From JBBAAW01 sp964574405 (lineage in GTDB: Bacteria > Patescibacteriota > WWE3 > UBA101185 > UBA10185), in the NCBI GenBank assembly GCA_964574405.1, contig CAZNNN010000011.1, forward strand, positions 1 to 19,321: a DNA stretch of 19,321 nucleotides, read 5' to 3'. Position numbers and translations under genes: made by a program. The notes under the pieces were generated by a model. It was given only the letters and a program-made list of their open reading frames with translations. It was not told the DNA's origin and did no database searches. Shown here in pieces: positions 1-5,185 of this stretch; the first letter of the stretch is position 1, and the number at the start of each line of letters is the position of its first letter.

Positions 1-4
1 GGAT

Positions 5-250
5 TTAGACTCTAACATATGTTTTTTCCATCAATTCCCGCGCCCTTAAGATGCCCTCTATGGTTCTTTTGGACTTAGAAGCCTTTATGTATCCGGCTTT
101 GTCCATAAGATCTCTTGCCTTTGATAGATTTACAGAGTTGTTATTTGTTGACACTAACACTTTATTTCCAAGGGCTAAACCTAACAAATCCCTGATTGCT
201 TTGGGAATAGTAATCTGTCCTTTTTGTGTGATTGGCATTGCGTATTCCAT
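5..250 (-). CDS. AbrB/MazE/VapB-type antitoxin (SpoVT-AbrB fold)
   Basis: An 81-residue protein. Residues 5-30 carry the signature of the swapped-hairpin AbrB DNA-binding domain (QKGQITIPKAIRDLLGL), followed by a short charged helical tail. Proteins of this size and layout are normally the antitoxin half of a VapBC or MazEF module: they bind their own operator and neutralise the toxin through the tail. The toxin would be expected immediately downstream on the minus strand, which is beyond the left edge of the window, so the pairing is inferred. The start may be ATG 250, which is exactly one -10 gap from a good promoter, or ATG 238, which gives the more typical N-terminus MPITQKGQ. It follows a Phd-like gene on the same strand but has its own promoter. 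Confidence 0.85.
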   Translation of the reverse strand: MEYAMPITQKGQITIPKAIRDLLGLALGNKVLVSTNNNSVNLSKARDLMDKAGYIKASKSKRTIEGILRARELMEKTYVRV

Positions 251-256
251 GGGTCA

Positions 257-285
257 AGTATAAGTAATACTTTGTCACTTGTCAA
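257..285 (-). promoter_or_regulatory. Promoter of the AbrB-like gene, with a dyad between -35 and -10
   Basis: Read on the minus strand there is a consensus -35 TTGACA (285-280), a 17-base spacer and a -10 TATACT (262-257). Only six bases then remain before ATG 250, which puts the predicted +1 on the A of the start codon, so the message would be leaderless. An 11-bp perfect palindrome, AAGTATTACTT (262-272), lies next to the -10. It is a plausible autoregulatory operator for an AbrB-fold antitoxin; this role is inferred. Confidence 0.75.
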
Positions 286-332
286 TACTTATTGGTTAGG
301 TAATACCTCCATCGATTAGACAGATCCCCCCG

Positions 333-623
333 CTATTTAAGGTCGTACCTTTTTTTTATTTGTTCTGGCGTATAGAAGACTTTGGATTTTCGTGCCTCTC
401 TGATACTTTTTAAAAAGTTTGATGACGAGTACATTTCCAAGTCTTCTAATAACTCGTCCCACATTGTATAGGGAACTAAAACACCTAAAGGTTTATTATC
501 TAAAAGTATTTTATAGTAAAATTCACCCGCTTCTGCCCGTCTTAACAGATCCTCCACCTCCGATTCTATTTCACGGACGCTTATTAACTTCTCTCTAGTT
601 TTTGATATAACATTTTTAGCCAT
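333..623 (-). CDS. Phd/YefM-family antitoxin-like protein
   Basis: A 96-residue protein with the Phd/YefM layout: an N-terminal part that begins with a short helix (ISVREIESEVEDLLRRAEAGE), a beta strand with the family-like segment KPLGVLVPYTMWDELLEDLE at about residues 44-63, and a charged C-terminal tail (LKSIREARKSK) of the kind that wraps the toxin. Family members repress their own operon and neutralise RelE, Doc or similar toxins. No toxin gene adjoins it: the next gene downstream is the AbrB-like antitoxin, 82 bases away with its own promoter, and upstream lies the divergent glyS. It is therefore an orphan antitoxin or a stand-alone regulator. Start ATG 623 is supported by a -10 exactly six bases upstream. 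Confidence 0.75.
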   Translation of the reverse strand: MAKNVISKTREKLISVREIESEVEDLLRRAEAGEFYYKILLDNKPLGVLVPYTMWDELLEDLEMYSSSNFLKSIREARKSKVFYTPEQIKKRYDLK

Positions 624-629
624 TTTGCT

Positions 630-657
630 ATTATAGGGTTTTTACAAAATTTGACAA
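630..657 (-). promoter_or_regulatory. Promoter of the Phd-like gene (leaderless)
   Basis: On the minus strand there is -35 TTGTCA (657-652; 5 of 6 consensus), a 16-base spacer and a perfect -10 TATAAT (635-630), then six bases to ATG 623. The -35 shares bases 652-656 with the -35 of the divergent glyS promoter, so polymerase can occupy only one of the two at a time. Confidence 0.75.
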
Positions 658-679
658 ATTTTGCTGTATGCTCTTAAAT
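651..679 (+). promoter_or_regulatory. glyS promoter
   Basis: Consensus -35 TTGACA (651-656), 17-base spacer, -10 TTAAAT (674-679; 4 of 6). The predicted transcript starts near 686, precisely at the 5' base of T-box Stem I. The -35 overlaps that of the divergent Phd-like gene. Confidence 0.7.
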
Positions 680-685
680 TCCTTT

Positions 686-841
686 GTTCGACGGTGAACG
701 CTGTGGCAAGCGGGAGTCGAGCAATTACTTAAAGCGTCCGCCTATGGCGGAAAGTAGGGTGGAACCGCGCGGGCTAAAAGCCTCCGTCCCTAAAGTCTGT
801 ATTAGATTTTAGGTTGCGCATCAGCGCAAGAAGGAGGACTA
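686..841 (+). promoter_or_regulatory. T-box riboswitch (glycine, ultrashort Stem I, probably translational)
   Basis: The diagnostic T-box sequence is at 757-769 (GGGTGGAACCGCG), with its 3' partner CGTCCCTA at 785-792. TAGGG (755-759) pairs with CCCTA (788-792), and the bulge bases TGGA (760-763) match a tRNA 3' end UCCA, as expected for tRNA-Gly with a U discriminator. Upstream, 686-692 pairs with 716-722 and 699-702 with 709-712. The 3' side of the internal loop between them is GGA (713-715), a glycine codon in specifier position. A Stem III hairpin follows (TCCGCC 737-742 / GGCGGA 746-751). No hairpin plus U-tract follows. Instead CCTCC (781-785), part of the antiterminator-type helix, is complementary to the Shine-Dalgarno GGAGG (833-837). 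A small hairpin (814-819/824-829) abuts that site. Recognition is strong; the translational mechanism is inferred. Confidence 0.85.
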
Positions 842-2233
842 ATGCAAAATACTCAAGAAGTTAAAAAGGAGTCAAAGCAACAAAAGATTATTTCCCTCTG
901 TAAAAGGCGGGGGTTTGTGTTTCCCGGATCTGAAATTTATGGCGGGCTTGCTAATACCTACGATTTTGGACCTTTGGGTGTAGAAATGTTAAGAAACATT
1001 GTGGCTAGTTGGTGGAAGTTTTTTGTTACCAGTAGGGAAAACATATTTGGACTCGATACCAGTATTTTGATGTCGCCCAAAGTATGGGAAGCCTCGGGTC
1101 ATGTTCAAAGCTTTAATGACGACATGATTGACTGCAAGGACTGCAAGTACCGGACTCGTGCGGATCATGTTATAGAGGATTATTTTGAGTCAGTAGGAAA
1201 AAGCGAGAAAGTTGAGGGTAGATCGCTGGTAGAGTTGGATAAAATACTAGCCGATAATAAGATAAAATGCCTCAAATGCGGAAAAAGTAACTGGACACCT
1301 ACCAGAAAGTTTAACCAGCTGTTTGAAACCTCGATAGGAATTATTACCGAATCGTCGTCCTTGGCGTACTTAAGGGGAGAAATTGCCCAAGGCATGTTTG
1401 TAAACTTTAGAAATGTGCTGGACGCTATGCGTCCAAAAATGCCTTTTGGTATTGCGCAGGCGGGAAAGGCTTTTAGAAACGAGATTACCTTGGGAAATTT
1501 TATTTTTAGGACTTTGGAGTTTAATTTGGCGGAGTTTGAATACTTTTTTGATCCCAAAAATTCTTGGGAGGAGTATTTTAAATTTTGGAAAACAGAGATG
1601 GAAAATTGGATTTATTCGCTTGGAGTTGCTCCGGATCATCTTAAGTGGAGAACTCACACGGATGCGGAGCGCGCACATTATTCTACTCACACGGAAGATT
1701 TGGATTACGATTTTGCCTTTGGGTTTAAGGAAATATTTGGTTTGGCTTATAGAACGGATTTTGATTTACGCAATCATATGGAAAAATCCGGGGTGGATTT
1801 ACGCTATACCGATCCACAGACCAACGAAAAGTATATTCCGCATGTGGTGGAGCCTACATTTGGAATTAATCGCGTTTTGTTGTGTCTTTTAACGGAAGCT
1901 TATACGGAAGATGCTGATGGACGGGTTTATTTACGACTTAATAAAAACATTGCCCCTCGCCAAGTAGCAGTTTTTCCGTTGGTTTCTAATAAGCCGGAGC
2001 TTACGGCTAAAGCGCGGGAAATTTATGTTGACTTATTAAAACATGGTGTGCGGGTAGCTTGGGACGACAGGGGAAACATTGGCAAGCGGTATTTGTCGCA
2101 GGATGAAGTTGGAACACCTGCCTGTATTACCGTGGATTATCAGTCCCTGGAAGATAACACCGTAACCTTGCGCGATCGAGACACCAAAACGCAGATTAGA
2201 ATAAACATTGACGACATTGCTACCAAGGTTTAG
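842..2233 (+). CDS. glyS: Glycyl-tRNA synthetase, class II, homodimeric type
   Basis: Attaches glycine to tRNA-Gly in the cytoplasm. The 463-residue protein has the alpha2-type layout: FPGSEIYGGLANTYDFGPLG near the start (motif 1 region), a zinc-ribbon-like insert with cysteine pairs C98/C101 and C143/C146, motif 2 (AGKAFRNEI), motif 3 (PHVVEPTFGINR), then an anticodon-binding domain starting at about residue 363 (APRQVAVFPLV). It is not the alpha/beta GlyQS type. Length matches compact bacterial homologues. The start at 842 is supported by Shine-Dalgarno AAGGAGG four bases upstream. Expression is expected to respond to uncharged tRNA-Gly through the T-box leader. It stands alone as a transcription unit, with a hairpin overlapping its stop codon. 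Confidence 0.97.
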   Translation: MQNTQEVKKESKQQKIISLCKRRGFVFPGSEIYGGLANTYDFGPLGVEMLRNIVASWWKFFVTSRENIFGLDTSILMSPKVWEASGHVQSFNDDMIDCKDCKYRTRADHVIEDYFESVGKSEKVEGRSLVELDKILADNKIKCLKCGKSNWTPTRKFNQLFETSIGIITESSSLAYLRGEIAQGMFVNFRNVLDAMRPKMPFGIAQAGKAFRNEITLGNFIFRTLEFNLAEFEYFFDPKNSWEEYFKFWKTEMENWIYSLGVAPDHLKWRTHTDAERAHYSTHTEDLDYDFAFGFKEIFGLAYRTDFDLRNHMEKSGVDLRYTDPQTNEKYIPHVVEPTFGINRVLLCLLTEAYTEDADGRVYLRLNKNIAPRQVAVFPLVSNKPELTAKAREIYVDLLKHGVRVAWDDRGNIGKRYLSQDEVGTPACITVDYQSLEDNTVTLRDRDTKTQIRINIDDIATKV

Positions 2234-2260
2234 AGTGGTTCCTTCCCAAGTCCACTCTTT
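2232..2260 (+). terminator. Probable intrinsic terminator of glyS
   Basis: AGAGTGG (2232-2238, overlapping the TAG stop) pairs with CCACTCT (2252-2258) around a 13-base loop, and a short T run follows. The stem is modest and the T-tract short, so it is only a moderate terminator. It lies just before the convergent end of the next gene at 2264. Confidence 0.5.
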
Positions 2261-2263
2261 AGA

Positions 2264-2560
2264 CTAAAAACCCTTGATCAGTTGATCAGTCGACGCCAGA
2301 TCCCATCCAACTAGATCGTTCCCAAACTTTCTCTTAAGGTAGTCGGATGTAGCAAAATGGTAATTTTCCTGACCCTCTTTTGTTCCATCGTGCTTATAAG
2401 CAAAGCCTATACCGTATTGGTCTTTACTTACTTTCCTAACATATATCTGAACATATTTTTCGTCCTTTGCCCACTCGTTGGCTACCTCTAGCAGATCCTT
2501 ATTACCAACTTTCTCGTTGAATTTCCACAATCCTAAAATTAGCTGTTTGTCTTTTTCCAT
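2264..2560 (-). CDS. Unrecognised 98-residue soluble protein
   Basis: I do not recognise the family. The protein begins MEKDKQLILGLWKF, is charged and soluble-looking with no membrane segment or signal peptide, and is rich in aromatic residues (WKF, WAK, YVQIYV, YGIGFAYKH, VGWDL), suggesting a compact alpha/beta domain. ATG 2560 is chosen over the longer open frame from 2617 because an excellent Shine-Dalgarno (AAAGGAGGTGAT) sits just upstream; the longer frame would run through a terminator hairpin. It lies alone on the minus strand between glyS and the HepT/MntA pair. Its 5' leader contains an intrinsic terminator, and the locus is flanked by a 13-bp inverted repeat. Confidence 0.7.
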   Translation of the reverse strand: MEKDKQLILGLWKFNEKVGNKDLLEVANEWAKDEKYVQIYVRKVSKDQYGIGFAYKHDGTKEGQENYHFATSDYLKRKFGNDLVGWDLASTDQLIKGF

Positions 2561-2583
2561 TATTATCACCTCCTTTACATAAC

Positions 2584-2608
2584 AAAAAACCGCGGTTCTT
2601 TCCGCGGT
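2584..2608 (-). terminator. Intrinsic terminator in the leader of the 98-residue gene (attenuator, or end of hepT-mntA)
   Basis: Read on the minus strand: ACCGCGG (2608-2602), a six-base loop, CCGCGGT (2595-2589), then a run of T (2588-2584). It ends about 10 bases before the Shine-Dalgarno of the downstream gene. It could end the mntA-hepT transcript or, since a good promoter lies between hepT and the hairpin, act as an attenuator. Confidence 0.8.
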
Positions 2609-2674
2609 ATCTACCAATAAGCCGGATCGACCGACTGTAAACAGAAAGAAAAGGAATGGAAAGGAACCACGGAC

Positions 2675-2703
2675 ATTATAGCACTTCAGCTATTTTTGGA
2701 CAA
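2675..2703 (-). promoter_or_regulatory. Promoter for the 98-residue gene
   Basis: On the minus strand: -35 TTGTCC (2703-2698; 4 of 6), 17-base spacer, perfect -10 TATAAT (2680-2675). The -35 lies inside the 3' end of hepT. The predicted start near 2668 gives a leader of about 108 bases containing the terminator hairpin, plus a weaker hairpin GTCGG/CCGGC upstream of it. Confidence 0.6.
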
Positions 2704-3112
2704 CATTTTTATCAATTTGCCTTTGAAAATCTTCAAAATCCACAAGGTTTGTTTGGATGTACTCGTACACCCTGTTTAGATCTATCTCTAAGTAGCTGTG
2801 AACCGTTATGTTTCTGAAACCCGCAGCCTGGGTTAGCTTATCCGCCAGATTTTTATCTATTATTTTCCTGTCGGCTAGAATTTTAAAAACCTCTTTAAGT
2901 TCTTTAGGCCGATCAAAACCCTCGGAGGCGATTATGATCTTCGCAATATCCAGGCATGCTTCTATAGCAACTTGGAGTTGCCGGATTGCAAAATCATATT
3001 CGAACGGATTTTCACAAAAGTTAGTTTCGTCCGACCCAATAAAACTGTTTAACAGAAGAAGGCGTCTGTCTATCTCCTCGACCCTTTGTTTTATCGCCTG
3101 CTTATCTAGCAT
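2690..3112 (-). CDS. hepT: HepT-like HEPN toxin of a HepT/MntA module
   Basis: A 140-residue helical HEPN-domain protein (former DUF86). The defining motif R-x4-H-x-Y is complete: R100, H105 and Y107 in FRNITVHSY. In the characterised family this is the RNase active site, and the tyrosine is the residue AMPylated by the partner MntA to silence it. Upstream helices (EYDFAIRQLQVAIEACLDIAK) match the HEPN dimer core. ATG 3112 gives an 11-base overlap with the end of mntA, indicating translational coupling; a longer frame reaches 3136 but would overlap mntA more and lacks support. Function follows from family knowledge and gene order. Confidence 0.88.
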   Translation of the reverse strand: MLDKQAIKQRVEEIDRRLLLLNSFIGSDETNFCENPFEYDFAIRQLQVAIEACLDIAKIIIASEGFDRPKELKEVFKILADRKIIDKNLADKLTQAAGFRNITVHSYLEIDLNRVYEYIQTNLVDFEDFQRQIDKNVVQK

Positions 3113-3527
3113 CTTTACTGTGCAACCTTTCCACAATTTTATTGTAGCGCATATCGTACAAGGGTTTTATATCTGTATAGTCATCAAATGCGCGGTTTTC
3201 AAAATCAACCTTGTTTTTAGTATCGGCTGTGTATACCGACTTACCGAAAAGTACGGATGTGTAATAAAGCGGATAAGACATGAGTTGACGGGGAATAGCC
3301 TCGACGCTAGTTCCGCCGGCAAGTTTGGTTAATCGACCTTGCAATTGAAACATGTAGTCGTAGAGATCGGGTGGGAGTTTTTTGTTGTCCAGAACCACAC
3401 AAATATCTACATCGCTAGTAGGCGTGGCGTTTCCTCTAGCATACGACCCGTATAGGTAGGCGTGCAAAATTTCCGGTCGTTTAGCAAGATCGGCTGTTAT
3501 TTTTTGTAATGTCGACGATATGTCCAT
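3102..3527 (-). CDS. mntA: MntA-like nucleotidyltransferase antitoxin
   Basis: A 141-residue minimal nucleotidyltransferase. The active-site signature is clear: GSYARG at residues 27-32, then SDVD at 38-41, giving the two metal-binding aspartates D39 and D41. In characterised HepT/MntA pairs this enzyme transfers AMP to the toxin's tyrosine and so acts as antitoxin. Gene order is mntA then hepT with an 11-base overlap. The start ATG 3527 has a -10-like TAAGAT exactly six bases upstream. No partner other than HepT is apparent. Confidence 0.88.
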   Translation of the reverse strand: MDISSTLQKITADLAKRPEILHAYLYGSYARGNATPTSDVDICVVLDNKKLPPDLYDYMFQLQGRLTKLAGGTSVEAIPRQLMSYPLYYTSVLFGKSVYTADTKNKVDFENRAFDDYTDIKPLYDMRYNKIVERLHSKDAR

Positions 3528-3533
3528 AAGACT

Positions 3534-3539
3534 ATCTTA
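3534..3539 (-). promoter_or_regulatory. -10 element of mntA-hepT
   Basis: TAAGAT (3539-3534, minus strand) followed by exactly six bases and ATG 3527. No convincing -35 is seen at the usual distance, so the assignment rests on the recurring leaderless layout in this window. Confidence 0.45.
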
Positions 3540-3584
3540 CATTATTTGAATGGAAAAGAAAAAGCACTTCGTGTTTTCTTTGTA

Positions 3585-3651
3585 TTGACAACCAAGTCCA
3601 AATGGTAGATATTGGTGAGGATTGGTGATAAGTGGTGAAAAGTCGTATAAA
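3585..3651 (+). promoter_or_regulatory. mraZ promoter region with MraZ-box repeats
   Basis: A consensus -35 TTGACA is at 3585-3590, with a weak -10 GATATT (3608-3613). A second possible -10, TATAAA (3646-3651), lies five bases before ATG 3657. Between them four 10-base direct repeats run in register from 3601 to 3640: AATGGTAGAT, ATTGGTGAGG, ATTGGTGATA, AGTGGTGAAA. MraZ is known to bind tandem GTG-containing repeats with about one helical turn spacing in front of its own operon, so this is the expected autoregulatory site. Confidence 0.75.
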
Positions 3652-3656
3652 TAAGT

Positions 3657-4067
3657 ATGAAAATGTTTCTTGGGGAGTACCAACCAAATATCACGGAAGG
3701 AAATCGCATTGCCCTGCCCAAGAAACTTAGAGAGCAGATTGTGGGCGAGGAGATAATTCTTGCCAAAGGTTTTGAAAAGTGCGTTTTTTTGTACGACCGG
3801 GGAGACTGGGCGCAGGAATGGCAAAAGCAGGTTGACAATCCAATAACGGATTTGAAAACAAGGCAGCTTAAAAGATATGTGTTTTCTGGTGCCGTGGATG
3901 CGTCAATTGATGAGCAAGGTAGATTTGTGATTCCCCAGTCGCTAAAAAGTTATGCGGAATTAGATAAAAACATAGTGGTGATAGGCGCAGGCGATCATGT
4001 GGAGCTTTGGGATGGTGAGGCTTGGAGTGAGCACCTTAAAAAAATTAGTCAAGAGTTAGGAGCGTAA
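3657..4067 (+). CDS. mraZ: MraZ transcriptional regulator / division-cluster protein
   Basis: A 136-residue protein made of two AbrB-like half domains. The first is MFLGEYQPNITEGNRIALPKK near residues 3-23; the second is FSGAVDASIDEQGRFVIPQSL at about residues 79-99. This duplicated layout and length are typical of MraZ, a ring-shaped DNA-binding regulator of the division and cell-wall cluster. Either ATG 3657 or ATG 3663 could be used; homologues usually begin MFxGEY, favouring 3663. Its stop overlaps the rsmH start (TAATG), so the two are translationally coupled. Confidence 0.95.
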   Translation: MKMFLGEYQPNITEGNRIALPKKLREQIVGEEIILAKGFEKCVFLYDRGDWAQEWQKQVDNPITDLKTRQLKRYVFSGAVDASIDEQGRFVIPQSLKSYAELDKNIVVIGAGDHVELWDGEAWSEHLKKISQELGA

Positions 4068-4924
4068 TGGACTACCATGTGCCAGTAATGCTTAAGGAGT
4101 CACTGGAGTTTTTGCAGGTGGTGGAGGGTGGAAAATACATTGACGCTACTTTAGGGGACGGGGGTCATACGGTTGAGATGTTAAAACTGGGTGGCACGGT
4201 TTTGGGCATGGATGTTAATCAAGGATCGCTGGATAGGGCAATAAAACGGATTGAGATGAAAGGACTGGCAAGGAACTTTGTTTGGACTAAGGGGAATTTT
4301 AAAGATATCGATAAGCTGGCGCAGGAAAAAGGATTTACGGAGGTGGATGGAATTTTGTTTGACTTGGGGATAAGCACCACACAGCTTAAGGACGAGCGGA
4401 TGGGCTTAAGTTTTAGTTCGGACTATGAGCCGGATATGAGGCTGGATAGCGGGTTGGGAGTTAGGGCGTTTGATTTAATAAACGGTCTATATGAAAAGGA
4501 ACTGGCGGACATGTTTTGGGAATTTGGCGAGGAAAGGGGAGCAAAAAAGTTTGCCAAGGAGATTGTAAAGGCTCGTGAGTTGGAAAGGATTTCCAGCAGT
4601 AGGCAGTTGGCTAGCATTGCACGGAAAGCTTTTCCAGGCTACGAGAACGGTAGGTTGCACCCTGCCACTCGGATTTTTATGGCTCTCCGCATAGCGGTAA
4701 ATAATGAGCTGGAGAATTTAAAAAGTGCACTGCCCCGAGCTGGGGGATTACTGAAACTGCCTGGCGGACGAATGGTTGTTATAAGTTTCCATTCGCTTGA
4801 AGACAAGATTGTAAAGGAATTTGCCCAAGTCCCCCAGCTCAAGTTAATAGTGCCAAGTTTGGAGGAAGTTGCACGCAATCCTAGCGCTAGAAGTGCCAAG
4901 ATGCGGGTTTTTGAAGTATGTTAA
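4067..4924 (+). CDS. rsmH: 16S rRNA (cytosine-1402-N4) methyltransferase RsmH
   Basis: Methylates N4 of C1402 in the decoding region of 16S rRNA, using S-adenosylmethionine. The 285-residue protein begins DYHVPVMLKESLEFL, then has the SAM-binding motif IDATLGDGGHT (about residues 25-35) and the segments FDLGIST, DMRLD and LHPATRIFMALRIAVNNEL typical of the family, with VISFHSLED near residue 240. The C-terminal end is slightly short. It shares one base with the mraZ stop, and its last bases contain the ftsL start (ATGTTAA overlap), so it is the second gene of the mraZ-rsmH-ftsL-ftsI operon. Confidence 0.97.
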   Translation: MDYHVPVMLKESLEFLQVVEGGKYIDATLGDGGHTVEMLKLGGTVLGMDVNQGSLDRAIKRIEMKGLARNFVWTKGNFKDIDKLAQEKGFTEVDGILFDLGISTTQLKDERMGLSFSSDYEPDMRLDSGLGVRAFDLINGLYEKELADMFWEFGEERGAKKFAKEIVKARELERISSSRQLASIARKAFPGYENGRLHPATRIFMALRIAVNNELENLKSALPRAGGLLKLPGGRMVVISFHSLEDKIVKEFAQVPQLKLIVPSLEEVARNPSARSAKMRVFEVC

Positions 4925-5184
4925 GACTTTCGATCCTAATTTTTATAGCCTCGCTTTTAACTCAAGTAGTGGTGTCTAATACCACGGCTTTAAAAACCCA
5001 GGAGTTAACTAAAGTCAATCAAGAAATTGCTCAAGTAAAGAGCCAAATTTCAGAAGTTAACCAAAAAATCTATCTTACTTCCTCAATTAGCGGTATGGAG
5101 GTGCGCGCCCACGAGATGGGTTTTTTTCCCATGGTTAAGCCTGTAAACAGCGTACCAAATATAACCATTGCCAGAGCTTTTTAG
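4918..5184 (+). CDS. ftsL: FtsL-like division protein
   Basis: An 88-residue bitopic protein: an N-terminal membrane helix (about residues 2-20), then a coiled-coil segment with regular spacing (LTKVNQEIAQVKSQISEVNQKI), then a short distal part, SISGMEVRAHEMGFFPM, resembling the AxxxLGM-type end of FtsL/DivIC proteins. FtsL bridges FtsB/DivIC and FtsW-FtsI in the divisome. Sequence in this family is poorly conserved, so the call rests on topology, size and its position between rsmH and ftsI. It overlaps rsmH by 7 bases. Confidence 0.8.
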   Translation: MLRLSILIFIASLLTQVVVSNTTALKTQELTKVNQEIAQVKSQISEVNQKIYLTSSISGMEVRAHEMGFFPMVKPVNSVPNITIARAF

Positions 5185-5185
5185 C

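Noticed and set aside
4423..4899. Minus-strand open frames opposite rsmH
   Set aside because: Shadows of a well-supported gene, with no start signals or recognisable protein content.
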